Source of the DNA: Ptychodera flava
Lineage: Eukaryota; Hemichordata; Enteropneusta; Ptychoderidae
Reading direction: 5' to 3'
NCBI RefSeq assembly: GCF_041260155.1
Contig: NC_091940.1
Coordinates: forward strand, 33,465,526-33,529,525
DNA length: 64,000 nt
This document shows positions 1 through 12,660 of this stretch, piece after piece. Numbering within the stretch: position 1 is the first letter of the stretch; the number at the start of each line of letters is the position of its first letter. The translations under genes and the position numbers were made by a program. The notes beneath the pieces were generated by a model, which searched no databases, was not told where the DNA came from, and saw nothing but the letters and a program-made list of their open reading frames with translations.

Positions 1-2825
1 AAACGTTTATTAACTGACTCGATTTCAATTTTCAACATTCAATTTGTTTTCCCTGCACTCCTCCTGACCTCCCTGTATTAGATTATTTGTGTCACCCAAG
101 TTTACATAATTTACTTTCTTCTATCGTAAAGCATTCTACAGTCTTTCATAAGTTAGGCTGCATTCACAAATACTGTTGGGGGGAGGTATTCGGGGAGGGG
201 TTTGAAAGTAGTAAAGGGGTAGTAAAGAAGGACTTTAAACTATAAGTGCAACTTGAAAATATTTTAGTTCCCTACTATTTTTTACATTTTCAGCTTCCAT
301 AGTTTGGTAGATAATTTCAATGAAATGTGAATAACATTTTATGTCATCCAATGGTTATAATGTTAGTAACATTCGAAAATAATCTAGAACCTTTTTGTTA
401 CATTTCATGAATTTCATTTGAAAAAAATCTAAAAATGTATGAATGCCATCATGAGAAAAACAACAGGCTGTACTGAAGCGTTGATGGTTTTTTTAATATT
501 TATATGCATAGTATCAAATACAGTTTCTTGCTGTCTCCCTGCAGCATGCTTCAACACACAATATTCAGTTTGTCAACAAAGCCTGTACATGTAAACACTG
601 TTGGTGATAATTGAATTATCACCAACATGAATTCATGAGTTCATCCCGGCCATCTCTTGCAATAATGTGATCATATAGATGGGGGAATTTGAAACATTTT
701 TGAGGGTTTGGAGGGGGGATCTGATAAATCTGAAAAAAAGAGATTTGAACAGCGATTCCTCCAGCCCCTCCCGCACTCTTATTTTTGAACGCAATCTTAA
801 TGGATTTGATCTGAATGCTTTTACCACCTGGAACAAATTTAACCGCTAAACAATGATGGTAACACATCGAGTCCACAATGACGTCACGGTCTTTTGCAAT
901 CACCAGTAATCTTACTGCAGTATAGGTTGCTTCCATTCTCTTTCCCACTTCCGAAATAAGATATTACTACAGTTAGATGTCAACTTTGTGGTGCTGTACA
1001 TTCCTTACCCAGGGCGCTATTACATTCTTTAGTCTCGGGCAAAACATTTCAAGAAAAACACGGGGCGGGTTTTGCGCTTGCGCAGAATAACCCTCTGATT
1101 GAGGATGTTAAAAAAGTTGCCCGAATTGGAGCTGGAAAAAATATTTCCAAGTGGAGCTGGGAGTTTAATAATATATGCTCCCTCAACTCTCTTCCAAGCC
1201 CCTCCGGGATATTAAATGGTCCACCCCTAAGTAGAGTGTTTGATGAATAATTGAGAGGCAGGTGTTGAACACCCTGACCCTGGACAACAATAAAAGCGCT
1301 CGGCCATTGTGCAATATACCAGTTAATGATATCGTTAAATCCGGTGCAGGCTGTACAATGTTGGATCAATTCGGGTGGAAAAAAATCAATATCATTCAAA
1401 GTAAATAATCAATAATCTATAATCCAAATAGAAAATTACAATAACAATACTTGAGCCACTGTTTAGTCATGCTGGTACCGTGTGTCCGGAATAATTGGAG
1501 AGCGTGCTGCACCGGTCAAATATGTTTTTTTATATCTCAGAGAATCAAGGCGGCTGTTTTGTATGCTATGTGAGGTAACGAGGTCGTAGGGAACTAAATT
1601 GCCACCTTGATCAAGAATTGCAATGCCTTGTGAATGACAACAGGAAACAAAAACCCAAACATTGTACAGTGTTATCTTACTTAAAAGCAGTGGTATCTTA
1701 CTGTTAGACAAACGTTTGTGGGAGTTGACAGTCTGTTCACAACAACATCAAAACAGTTAAAAAATGTAATATTTGCGCTTCCCTTGAAAACCTATGGTCG
1801 AACATAACGCATGGTATTTTTTCATCTCTGATATATTGTCCCTGAGACTGTCTTTTTGTTCACGCATGTGTCTTTGAACATGGGCAATCGAATTCATGTC
1901 ATGCGTAGATGACTTCGATAAGAAAGTGTTTAAGTATTGAAAACAGACAAACTTACTCAGCAAGAAAACAATGAAACTTTTTTCTTGGTCAGTGCGTAGT
2001 CAGGATGACTCGCAGTATTCACCAAGTCCAGCTACGTCGTAAGACTTCGACGTACGCTGGCATGATTCCTCAATGACGAACCTGCTCCTACAATTTCAGG
2101 TACCTCATTAACAAGACTTTTGTAACTTCAAAAGCTCATAAGCTTTGTAGAGACCCCCATAAAGAACACAATGTTTTCAGCTTGCACAACAACGAAGTCC
2201 ATTTAAAATTTGTCGCAAACCAAATGGAACTCAATTGCCAGGGGTAGTAAGGCGAGTGGGAGTAGTTTCGTCCGGAAGGTGACTTTTATTTACAGACATT
2301 AAAATCGTTGGAGGATTTTCCGTTTTTATTATATAACACTGAACGTCAAGACAAGAACTGGATACATAACAGTGTCCCTCGTTCGTCGGAGGCGGCAATA
2401 AGAAACCGGAAACTAACAGAAGCCTACTATTTGCCTTGCACCTGGGTCTTTGCGACGCAAACAGTCCCAAAAGAATGCATACCTTACTGCTCAGAGGTAC
2501 CAGGTGCCGCCAAAGTAGCTGTTCGTGCAACAGTTCGTGCGCATTTTTTCAGCGGGGCAAATTTAAAAGATATCAAGTGGTCGGCGAGAAAAATTCAATT
2601 TTTAGTTGAGGGGGAAGGGGAAGAAATTTCAGTGTTTTTTTGGTGGACAAGGAGAAAATTTCTGGCTGTTGGTAGGGGAAAATGCGCAGAAGGAGGGGAA
2701 TGCCGTGGTTGATAGAACTCAAGGGGAGATTAAGCACTGAACTTAGAAGGACCCACAGTGACTTGACCAGCCAATAACCGATGCATACGCCCGAGAACAG
2801 CCAAGGGACTTGGGGCAACCTACTG
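1..2825. other. Intergenic, no identifiable gene
   Basis: I recognise no protein family or RNA gene here. G-rich patches occur near 176-200, 700-720 and 2605-2700. Open frames up to 134 codons (plus strand, 2308-2712) carry no motif I know. The segment ends where the inverted duplication begins at about 2826. Confidence 0.5.
1049..1706 (-). other. Two possible coding exons of unknown gene
   Basis: Two minus-strand open stretches look faintly exon-like. The first (about 1487-1635) follows a CACAAG acceptor-like site and ends at a possible ACACG|GTACC donor. The second (about 1230-1399) opens with MNDIDFFPPELIQHC. I recognise neither product. The low-coordinate half of the longer frame, below about 1230, runs into repeat sequence with an AGGGGTGGACCATTT end. 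That end resembles the end at 8620-8640 and its mirror at 13288-13305, so part of this frame is not host coding sequence. Confidence 0.15.
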
Positions 2826-3089
2826 TCATAATCTTCCAAATTGGCGCACAGAGTAGTAATATTTCACGCTCACAATACATTAGGGACTGGTCAGTTCTTC
2901 AGCCTGGGGGGGGGGGGGGGCCGTGGATTCATGGGGGGGGGTCACCCTGTTTTTGACTTTGGTGATAGGGGGGTCACCATGTTTTTGAAATGCCCAATAG
3001 GGGGGTCAGTGTGTTTTTGAATTTTGACACACGCTCATCATTGCCTAAAATGCTAGTGTCAGCCACAAAATTCATCATTCAGTTGTATT

Positions 3090-3370
3090 TTTCGGCGCGC
3101 CCTTCGGGCGCGTAACTTTAATAATCAGTCATATTTTTCAGCACGCCCAACTTTAACATATCAAGCATACATACATCAGAGATATCTGTATGTTCAATAT
3201 TTTTCAGCGTGCTCTTCAAGCTCATTACTTTATATATCATACATCTTTCAGCATGCCCTTCAGGTGCATGACTTTAATATACAAGGCATATATATCAGAG
3301 ATATCAGGATGTTTCATATTTTTTGGCGCGCCCTTCGGGCGCCATACTTTCAGAGATATCTTGATGTTTG
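3090..3370. repeat. Tandem repeat with GGCGCGCC hairpins
   Basis: Three to four diverged units of roughly 70-130 bp, each with a version of GCGCGCCCTTCGGGCGCG followed by an ACTTTAATAT-type stretch and an AGAGATATC motif. The first and last hairpins (about 3095 and 3327) are nearly perfect; middle ones are decayed. The array lies inside the Harbinger-like element. Confidence 0.6.
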
Positions 3371-4048
3371 CTAAGTGAAAGTGTACCATTATGAAATCTG
3401 CATTTCATATGAAAAGATGACAAATTCCTGATACTTTTCTGTTCTCTCTGTGAGAATTCAGTATGAGAAAGCAACATGCACAAATATTTCACAATATATA
3501 TTTGATACAGTGACTTATTTTAGAGATAGAAAAATGACAAGATATTTTTCCTTCTCATTGATGCAATTATTTTCCTTTGTTTCATAGGTTTTCTGTAGAA
3601 AGATGCTTTTTTATGAACAAAATAACAGTTAAAAAAGGCAGTTTTTGTCATTATTAGCTGTGCTTTTATGGTTTCAATGTTACACAAGAAAAGGTCCTCT
3701 CAGACACTGTACACATCAGATTTGGCTAAAAAAGCTCTCTATGGCTCCTCAGTAGATTTAATTGGATGGTTGGCAAGTCTTAACACCCATCAAAGTTTTT
3801 GATTCACTGCTTTTTCCTCTTTGATATTAATGATTGACATCCATTTCTGTACAACAGTTCAGGACATCTGGTTAAGCAGAGAAAGTGTGATACATTCACA
3901 GCTCATTCAAAATACAGCTCATTCAAAATGTACTGTATTTAAACTTTAAGATTGACACTTTGAAATTCCTATCTTACAACTGACATGTCAACAATTTCAC
4001 TAAAACATAGAATGACTATTTAAAATATAAATATATGTAAAATGTAAA

Positions 4049-4160
<112 letters not shown>

Positions 4161-4849
4161 TATGTCCATCTTTTGTTTTACCTTTGTCGCGCCCGGGGGG
4201 GGGGGTCACCCTGTTTTAGAAATTTGGAATAGGGGGGGTCACCCTGTTTTCAAAATTTGGAATAGGGGGGTCAGCCACTTTTTGACGTCGGCAAAAAATA
4301 ATCCACCGCCCCCCCCCCCAGGCCGAGAACTGACCAGTCCCTTAGCGTTTCTGGGCCGCGAGTGATCAAGCTGACTTTCTTTGTTTGGACTCTAACAATA
4401 CTGGCGCCACGAAATACCAGCACAGTATCGACAACATGATCTCGCTCATTTACATTGAAAGAATTACCCAGTAACTTATTTTTCACATGGAGGTATTCTT
4501 CGTACTACCCCAATGTTCTATTGTGTTTCAACCTATCGTAATCATGAGCCGTTGCTATCATTTTAATTTATTCATGGCGTTGGTTTGAAACAAAGCATTG
4601 TAGCAGGCCACGCACGGGCATGTGATAATTTCTTCTTTTTGTAATCTTTTCTAATGTCGGTAAATCAAAATATTATCTTATTATATTCTTTATGGCGTCG
4701 GCATCCGACATAGCCAAGATACTGTATAAATGGACACACTAACTCAGAGGACAAACTAACGAGAACTCGAGGACCGATAACCACGGCCACTCTCTTGTGG
4801 AGTGACCGAGACAGGATATCCACTCAGAAACCAATACTTCGACCGAAAC

Positions 4850-4895
4850 TACGGAAAACGTGGACCACGGTCACTCCTCTGTGGAGTGACCAAGA
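4850..4895. repeat. GGTCACTCC/GGAGTGACC hairpin
   Basis: GGTCACTCC and GGAGTGACC are separated by five bases, forming a 9-bp stem. A diverged copy (GGCCACTCTCTTGTGGAGTGACC region) occurs about 80 bp earlier near 4785-4808. No coding context was found. Confidence 0.4.
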
Positions 4896-5419
4896 CTCAA
4901 CAGAGGACAAACTATCGGCGAGTCTCAAAACCGGACCGAGACGAGTCGAGACGAGACCATAATGACCCTTCAGGCCAGGCGTTGTAAATACATCATATAT
5001 ACAACACTACAGAAAGCTTGCAGTTTGTTGAGAGTGTCAAAGATCGATGCACAAAGCAAGAGATAGCACAACCAACGATTGGAACAACTGAAAAAAGATT
5101 TGTTGAGGTTTTTCAACTTGAGTTCAAGGCGAACTCGAAACATGCGAACTGCGATGCGACGTTGGTATTTTGGCCTAAGCGATAAGCGCCAGATTCAGAT
5201 TCTACCATGATATCTACTGTGAATTCAAAATAGGTAACCTTGTATTAGAAACATACATACAGGAGATTTAAGTGATCATTTTTTAGAAATTAGATTCACC
5301 ATTTATAAACACATTATAGGAAACTCCAATTGCAATAGCATTACCTCTTATCCTCATATTTCGGCTTTTCCTTTGCAATTAAAAGAACCGTGGATGGTAA
5401 GGTAGATGACGACTTTGTT

Positions 5420-6240
5420 CATTCTTACGAACAAAATGGCAGAGGAAAACATTCTGAGAAGCATGAGGAAGTTTATTTCGCTAAAATCCGGTAAAATTTG
5501 GCTAAAAAAGTCCCGCGTGTCAATAGCCAACTTTTGTCTTACGCCTGTCAAGTCAATAGCCGGATTCTGTCTACTGACAGGCGTTGGTGCAACATCGTAT
5601 ACGGTAAAGTCTACGGTGCCTTGTCCATAATTTCATGCGTAAGAAGGCTATATGAAACATTTTGAGAAGCATGGGGCACTTAGTTTCGCTAAAATCGGGT
5701 AAAATTTGACTAACGAGTCCCGCGTGTCAATAGCCAACTCTTGGCTATTGACAGGCTCGGTGGTGCCGCAACATCGTACACGCCGGGTTTACGTGTGTAC
5801 GCTAAATTGCGGCCTTAAGTTGAAGTCTAGCACGGCGCCTTGTCCATATTTTTATGCATAAAAAAGGCTATGTAAAACATTCTGAGAAGCATGGGCCAGT
5901 TTATTACTTTAAAAACCATTAAAATTTGACGAACGAGTCCCGCGTGTCAATAGCCAACTCTTGGCTATTGACAAGCACGGTGTTGAGGCAACATTGTGCA
6001 AGGTTAACTTGAGCAATACTCAAAAATGAGGCGACTTTGTCCATATTTCAGCGAAAAGGCTTTGTAGAGCATTCTAACAAGCATGGGGCAGTTTCTTTCG
6101 TTATTAAATGTGGTGAATTTTGGCGAAAAACTTCCCGCGTGTCAATAGCCATTTTTTGTCTATTGACAGGCGCCTGTCAATAGCCGGATTCTGTGACGGT
6201 CTAATTACAGGCGCATGTCAATAGCCACGTTATTACAGTG
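5420..6240. repeat. About 200-bp tandem repeats with TGTCAATAGCC palindromes
   Basis: Four diverged units spaced about 190-220 bp apart. Each contains GAGAAGCATGG, then TCCCGCGTGTCAATAGCC. In units two and three (5725-5753 and 5945-5973) this forms a 13-bp perfect stem, TGTCAATAGCCAA with TTGGCTATTGACA and a 3-base loop. Units one and four have decayed or enlarged loops. Function unknown. Confidence 0.7.
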
Positions 6241-7351
6241 GCTCTGCACCATTTTTCTACATTACGGATACTATAGTACATGTATGTTATGTGTGTGGAA
6301 TCTGAGGCAGCCTCAGATTAAGATTCAGATTCGGAGAGCTATGTAACCACTGACTAGAATGTACGAAAATGAACAAGCATAAGTCAATGGTAGGAGTGGG
6401 ATATCATTTCTTTGACTGAGACAGAAGTGGAACAACGTCCTTTTTTCCCCGTGGCATTGGTACAGATGCTGCCTATGTGCAAAAAACGTAACTTTTCTAT
6501 CAGTAAGATAGGAGGTCTTTTGGTCTCGTCTCGACTCGTCTTGGTCCGGGTTTTGTGACTCGCCCAAACTATCTTGGTCCGACTGACACAGAGGCAGATT
6601 CATGTATCGTTGACTGCGCCGTTAGGCGTAGTCATGGTTCCGTATTCAATAAATAAGTTCCAGTTATACATCAGCACTCGTCGTCAGATCCGCTACTGTT
6701 AGAGTCCAAACAAAGACACGTCAGCTTGATCACTCGCGTCCCAGAACGCTAATGTATTGTGAGCGTGAAATATTACTATTCTGTGCTCCAATTTGGAAGA
6801 TTATGACACTACAGTAACAGTCTGCATGGCTTTACCCTGAACACGAGTGTGTATTCCATCCATTCACGGAACGAACGAACACATGGTGATTGATAGATAG
6901 TTGCATAAATGAATGGTACATGTGGGAATATATACATCTTTTGGAATTTCAGTGGTGGGGAGAAGGCAGTTGGTAGCTTAAACTTGTGGGGAACGGGGAG
7001 ATACTGGAGGGCAGTGTGCATCATAATTCAGTGGGAAGGCATTTTTTCCACGAAGGCAAGTGGGAGGGCAGTTACCAACAGCTCTACTTTCGCCTTCACA
7101 TTTTTAGATCAGGGTCATCAATAGGCAAAATCGCTATATCGGTCTTCGAAACATGTATGACCGAATTTACCAGTGGTAAATACGACGTAAGACCTCCAAA
7201 ATACTGCTCAGAGGATAATAGGCAGAGGTACACCCAAGAATAAAACCCATTATTATACGTCTACTATCGTGAACGATAGAATTTTGTGTGCGCTAAAAAC
7301 GCGTACGAAACGTCCGTTTCATACATTTACCGTTTCCCGGCGCCGATCAAA

Positions 7352-7420
7352 CGAGGACATTGGCGCAGCGTATCCCGCGAGCCCGACGCGAAGCGGGGGG
7401 CGGTGCTCGGCGCCAATGTC
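7352..7420. repeat. GC-rich inverted repeat (GACATTGGCGC ends)
   Basis: GACATTGGCGC near 7358 is mirrored by GCGCCAATGTC near 7410, around a CpG-rich core unlike the AT-rich surroundings. No target duplication is clear. It lies 15 bp outside the left arm of the foldback structure. Confidence 0.4.
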
Positions 7421-7434
7421 AAAGTGCATCCTCT

Positions 7435-9475
7435 GCGGTATTTTCGTGATAACCTCTTTATTATACATCTTACATTCGTGACTGGGGCATCAAATTGTTC
7501 AAGTATTGTTTTCGTGCAATGTCAACAACATTTCTTCCGATTTATGGCTCAGGCGTTGAATGCTACCATGGACAGGTTTCCACCACACGTACACAGCACG
7601 GGACATAACAATTGGACGAGTGAGTGCCAGAATATGTCCCGTGAATTGTTATACACCATTTGCTATATTTTTCTTGGAGTACAGTTAGCTATTTTAGGTT
7701 TAAGAAAAGTTTGTAAAGTTGTTTTGAGTTCAATAAAGTTTTATATGAAGAGTGTTTATTGTTCAAATATGTATTCACAAAATTTTGTAAAACGTTTTTG
7801 GGTTCAGCAAGAATTTGCTTTCACATGATGTTCTGCTTCATGGTGATTGTTAAATATTTATGCATGTTATTGCTCTTTCATGGCCTTAAAAGTCTTCACC
7901 TGTGTTTTATAATGCACAATGTTAGTTTTTAAGAGATGTTTCCATGATGCAGAGTAATAATGTATGCTCTATATTTTTAACCTGTCAGGGTATCTTGTCT
8001 TCACCATTGTTTAAAAACCATGTCAATGTCAAAATAATTTGCTGAGATTTTGAGTTGCAGCGGAAAAGTTTTATTTTCTTTATTAAATATTTTATCAAAT
8101 GACACACAAGATATCAGTGCACCATTGACATGTACTTGACATGGTATTTTCTTTTGCGATAAAAACCCTGTTCAAGTGCAAATATTATACTTGAACATAC
8201 AAATAGGATTACGTATTAAACTGATATTTGACAAACATTGACAATGTATTATCTGACGCTTATCAGTAATGCATAGGCAAACAATTTGCAAATAACCAGA
8301 ATACATATATCAGTACACATCCATGCATACTCAGGTTTCTGCTTGTATATTGCCACATATACATTCATACAATATATCATGTGCGGCAGATTAATTATTA
8401 TAACCATCTATGAAAGCTTGGCCATAATTAACCGCCGCAGGAGGCAGCTCGAGAGAGCACTGAAGACACGGTCTTTGGGTACATGGCAACAAATTTATTT
8501 TTTCATTTTTCCCAGCCTTCTTTGTAGCAATTTTTTTCCGTCCACTTGGCAGGAAATTTCTTTTTCCTATAAATGGCTTGACAACATTTTTTTCAAAATC
8601 CTCCAGCCCCACCCCAAGAAATAAAATGGGCCACCCCTAAACAATCATTTCTTCTCCGTCGGTCTACCTTTAAAGCGCTGAATGTACCATTTTATATCAT
8701 ACGCCTTATTGTTAACATATCAGGACAGATGAGATTCGTAGATTTCTTAGAATTATCTCATGTTATGGTGTCCAATCCATGCCAAAATACTACTTTGATT
8801 TTACAACACAACATGCCATTCCGAATTCTATTTTACAATTCAACATGCTATTTCACAACACAACATGCCATTCCAAATCCTATTTTACAACTCAACATGC
8901 TATTTCACAACACAACATGCCATTCCAAATCCTATTTTACAACTCAACATGCTATTTCACAACACAACATGCCATTCCAAATCCTATTTTACAACTCAAC
9001 ATGCTCTTCCGAATTTCATTTGACAACACAACATGCCATTCCAAATCCTATTTTACAACTCAACATGCTCTTCCCAATTTCATTTGACAACACATCATGC
9101 ACTTCCAAATCCTATTTTACAACTCAACATGCTCTTCCCAATTTCATTTGACAACACATCATGCACTTCCAAATCCTATTTCACAATTCAACATCCCATT
9201 CTAAAGCTAGCTCTGCGGAGCAGGGCAGTGTTACTGGCTACGAACAAGATTCAAAATGGCGGACGCGAAATGGTCCCCTCGCACAGAGAGAGAAATGCGA
9301 ACTTTGCACAAGTCTAAAAACGCAGCTTAGCACATTGTGTATCTAAACAAGATGAGCGTGCTCGAAAACTAGGATCGATCACGATTTTAAATTAAAAATT
9401 GGCTGTTTTTGGAAAAGAAACTGCGCGTTAAAATCAGCAGTTTTGTCTATTGTGCACCGTGCGTGGGAGGCTTAT
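7435..9475 (+). repeat. Left arm of foldback structure
   Basis: Mirror of 12446-14480. From the outside inward it holds a short CACGGGACATA/TATGTCCCGTG inverted repeat (about 7597-7640), AT-rich sequence, a segment ending AAATGGGCCACCCCT (about 8590-8640), the 52-bp satellite (8800-9210) and a unique inner tail. The open frames in it are shared with the mirror arm and look non-coding. Confidence 0.8.
8800..9210 (+). repeat. 52-bp satellite array, left arm
   Basis: The unit is about 52 bp, built from two half-units that each end in CAACATGC (TTTTACAACTCAACATGC and TTTCACAACACAACATGC). A second, longer variant near 9000-9200 contains CTTCCCAATTTCATTTGAC. Because 52 is not a multiple of three, the long open frames in all three phases reflect low stop content, not coding. 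Confidence 0.85.
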
Positions 9476-9830
9476 CGTGTGCGCGGCTCATGTGAAAGAC
9501 CAGGCAAGATTCACCCTCAATCATAAGTATCCGCTGACCTCCCTCCGAGCTCAGACATTATCTCCGTTCTGTGACGGAGCAGGTCGTACAATTTTCATAG
9601 TTCATTGCGCATGCTAAGTAGACATTGCCAATATAATCTACAAGATTTTTTCGCTTTACCTTGTAAAAGAACCTTGTTTTACGGGGTACCAGTCAACTCG
9701 CACTTTTTCCAACCCGCCCAGAACCAACTCGCCCGATTCCAACTCGCCCGATACCAACTCGCCCGATTCCAACTCGCCCGATACCAACTCGCCCGATATT
9801 ATTTTGCAATTTTATGAGTACCTGGTACGC

Positions 9831-9919
9831 TAGGTCTGCATGGCAGGGCTGTGTGTTTACCGGCGTTATACGGAGGCCGTATAACGCCGGTAAACACACA
9901 GCCCTGCCATGCAGAGCTA
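9831..9919. mobile_element. 89-bp palindromic element, 9-bp target duplication
   Basis: Almost perfect palindrome. It starts TAGGTCTGCATGGCAGGG and ends with the complement of TAGCTCTGCATGGCAGGG, with centre GTTATACGGAGGCCGTATAAC. It is flanked by CTGGTACGC at 9822-9830 and 9920-9928. The inner part (GCTGTGTGTTTACCGGCGTTATA) is clearly related to the element at 63287-63383 (GTCTGTGTGTTCCCGGCGTTATA). TAG termini and 9-bp duplications recur in this window; by duplication length alone it resembles Mutator-like elements. The superfamily is not proven. Confidence 0.75.
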
Positions 9920-9928
9920 CTGGTACGC

Positions 9929-10054
9929 TTGCTGCGAATCGGTAGCCTTTGCCACTCGGGTAGCTTGGTCATTGCACGGTCCAATTGTGGAGGGACCGTG
10001 GTCATTGGAGTGGAAGAACATATCAAAGAGTGGCAGGGCTCGTTTTCGCAGCAA
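9929..10054. mobile_element. 126-bp inverted-repeat element between CTGGTACGC copies
   Basis: The ends are TTGCTGCGAA and TTCGCAGCAA. Pairing continues imperfectly through AGCC.TGCCACTC, and the centre holds an ACGGTCC/GGACCGT hairpin. The same 9-mer CTGGTACGC that borders the neighbouring element lies at both edges (9920-9928 and 10055-10063). The termini differ from the TAG family. Confidence 0.6.
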
Positions 10055-10617
10055 CTGGTACGCATAAAACGTTTTATTTCTAACAACAAATATTTCTAAC
10101 ATAGAGAACCACAGGTGCGGCTTGAAATATGTGCCAACACGGAAAACTTTTTATTTGCGAATTTCACGTTTTGCAAATCTCTTGAAAGAATAAATTTCGT
10201 TCGGCTTCTTTACGTATAGGGATAGTTACTGCGTACTGGCTCACTTCTTTAGGAACAGCAGGACCGTCTTTCACGAGTTACTGGCCTGGCATGACATGAA
10301 AATAGCTGGCCTCGGGCCATCGGGTTAGCGTACATGGAATCTACAACACCCTATCTCAAAACAACGGGCGAGTTGGTATCGGGCGAGTTTGAATCGGGCG
10401 AGTTGGTTCTGGGCGGGTTGAAAAAAGTGCGAGTTGACTGTAATGTTTTACTTTACCAACCCTTGGAAGCTGAGGAAAAACCCTGTCGCCAAATAGAAAA
10501 CTTTCCCCTGAAAGAATTTATTTATTTCCTACAACCAAATACCTAATCAGTGATATTTTAAAAGTTGTACGTTACGGTCAAAAAGCAGAGAGGAAATTCT
10601 TCCGTACTGATTTCCTG

Positions 10618-10660
<43 letters not shown>
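10618..10660. repeat. (TTA)n microsatellite
   Basis: About 14 uninterrupted ATT/TTA triplets in the middle of the foldback structure. Confidence 0.95.
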
Positions 10661-11169
10661 TTGTGGTTTCCAAAGCTTACATAAAACGAAAAAGACTAAC
10701 ATTTTGACAGGACAGGAAACGCCAGCTGAAAGCCATATTAGAGGTGTTGCTAAACACATATTTTCCGCTGCAAAAAGTTTTAATATTTTATTAAAGCTCG
10801 GCAGACAGACACTTTATGAAGTTCACAAGCTTAATTTTCAATTTTGATAAGGGGGTCAAAATTATCTCAATGGCAATTAAGCAAATATTTACAACGAAAA
10901 CATCACGAGATTTCTAAAAGTTAACAGTATTTGCGAATAGAGGTCACTTTCGCAATTTCCAAAGTTATTTTGTGAACACTTGTCAAGGAAGTGTTCGTAT
11001 ATTAAAGAAAACTCCTCCACGGCTTTCATTTCATTCTCTCCATTGTACAACGTACATTGTGACGCAAATAGATACCAACTTTTCGATGCTGCTCGTCGAA
11101 TTATGACATAAAAAGTTGACACAAGAATACCTTGAAAAGATTACAGTAGCGTGTAGTTGTGACACGAAA

Positions 11170-12190
11170 ATAGTTTGCAGCAATCTGTACTATCTGACCG
11201 CACCAGCTATGCGTGTAACAAAATTATTTAATTATCTCAGAACTGAGTAACCTGCACTATAGCGTTACACTCCTATTTTGTTAAGAAACGACGAAATCAT
11301 CTCAATTCCAAGCATTCTTCAATATGCTCACGGCTATCTATTGTCTTCAGTTTTACTTTGCTGCAATCTGCATAGCTGTGATATCGCAGCAGTACTTGTG
11401 GCGTGTATCGAACGCGCTCGGGTCATTGAGGTCATCGCCACTGTGGCGATGACCTCAATGACCCGAGCGCGTTCGATACACGCCATACCGCTGCGATATC
11501 ACAGCTATACAATCTGCAATATCCGACAATCTATGACTCGGCTCCGAGTAACCTTCACTAACGTTAAAACTCCGTCTAGGCTAAAAAAATTACCAATCCG
11601 TCTCAGTCTGCAGCATCCTCCAATACACTCAGGACTCTATGAAAGTCCACACATAAGAAAAGTCAATCACTTTGCAGCTATCTGCAAAGGTACAAAAATT
11701 ATTAGTCTCAGCTCGGAGCAAACTGCACTGACGTTAAACTCCGTCAAGGATGAGAAATTACTGATCTATCTCAGGCCGTAGCATTCTCCAATACACTTAG
11801 GACTCTGGGATCAAAGTCCACAGATATGAAAAGTCAATCACTTTGCAGCCATCTGCAATATCTGACAAGCTTTGTATAGTACAAAATAAATAATGTGTCA
11901 GCTCAGAGCAAACTGCACCAAGGTAAAACTCCGACAATGAAAACAAATTTCAAATCGCAGTCTGTTGCATCTACAATAAACTCAAAACTGTATCTACAGT
12001 CCATACATACGAAAAGTCAATAGTTTGAAGCCATCTGCAATATCTGACACGCTATGTATAGTACAGAAATTATAAAATGTCTCAGCTCGGAGCAAACCGC
12101 ACCAAGGTAACAATCCCGACCATGTAAAGAAATTTCAAATCTATGTCAGTCCGTTGAATCCACAATAAACTCAGAACTCTATCAGTGATG
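11170..12190. repeat. About 180-bp tandem repeat array
   Basis: Five or six diverged units with a period of about 175-185 bp. They are recognised by CCATCTGCAATATCTGAC, CTCAGCTCGGAGCAAAC and AAAGTCAATCACTTTGCAG. The CATCTGCAA motif falls near 11514, 11678, 11853 and 12035. One unit is interrupted by the hairpin element at 11373. Not coding. Confidence 0.7.
11373..11507. mobile_element. 135-bp palindromic element, 9-bp target duplication
   Basis: The arms start TAGCTGTGATATCGCAGC and fold with the right end GCTGCGATATCACAGCTA. An inner perfect stem surrounds GTCATCGCCACTGTGGCGATGAC. CAATCTGCA lies immediately left (11364-11372) and again at 11510-11518, with two extra bases at the right junction. 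The host sequence is one unit of the 180-bp array. The termini match the element at 33444, so the two are the same subfamily. Confidence 0.75.
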
Positions 12191-12239
12191 TCTGGCCGGT
12201 TCGCCTGCAATGAGTCGAGAGCCTGTGGGCAAAACCACT

Positions 12240-12660
12240 GGTTGCAACGCGGTTACTCCACCGAAAACAATCGGTTTTTTTCACCCAAAATTGTGATCGA
12301 TCTCCTATTTTGAGCACACTCTTGTCTAGATGCACGATGAGCTAAGCTGTGCTTTTGAACTTACACAAAGCCCACTTTCATCTCTCTATGCGATGGGACC
12401 ATATCCGTATCAGATGCGCCATATAGTAAATCTCGGTCTTTCACTATAAGCCTCCCACGCACGGTGCACAATAGACAAAACTGCTGATTTTAACGCGCAG
12501 TTTCTTTTCCAAAAACAGCCAATTTTTAATTTAAAATCGTGATCGATCCTAGTTTTCGAGCACGCTCATCTTGTTTAGATACACAATGTGCTAAGCTGCG
12601 TTTTTAGACTTGTGCAAAGTTCGCATTTCTCTCTCTGTGCGAGGGGACCATTTCGCGTCC
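12240..12660. repeat. Two-copy tandem duplication in foldback spacer
   Basis: Two related segments (about 12270-12415 and 12500-12655) share GTGATCGATC, then TTTGAGCACACTC or TTTCGAGCACGCTC, then a GATG/ATAC-rich stretch and a GGGACCAT end. The second copy extends into the right arm. Confidence 0.5.

Larger units (their letters stand above)
9690..10440. mobile_element. Element with GGGCGAGTTGG subterminal repeats
   Basis: About 75 bp at 9690-9765 is an exact or near-exact reverse complement of 10365-10440. It starts CAGTCAACTCGCAC at the left and ends GTGCGAGTTGACTG at the right. The arms consist of repeated CCAACTCGCCCGAT units (five or more at the left). A TA dinucleotide lies just outside both ends, but the target duplication is not certain. 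The interior carries the two hairpin elements at 9831 and 9929, so this element was their host. No transposase frame is present. Confidence 0.6.

Noticed and set aside
2308-2712. 134-codon plus-strand frame
   Set aside because: No domain, no splice or promoter support, and it runs into a low-complexity purine tract.
8729-9317. Three long overlapping frames with Phe-Tyr-Asn-Ser-Thr-Cys repeats, mirrored at 12575-13194
   Set aside because: The unit length is 52 bp, so the peptide changes frame each unit. Open in all phases because the unit has few stops; satellite, not gene.
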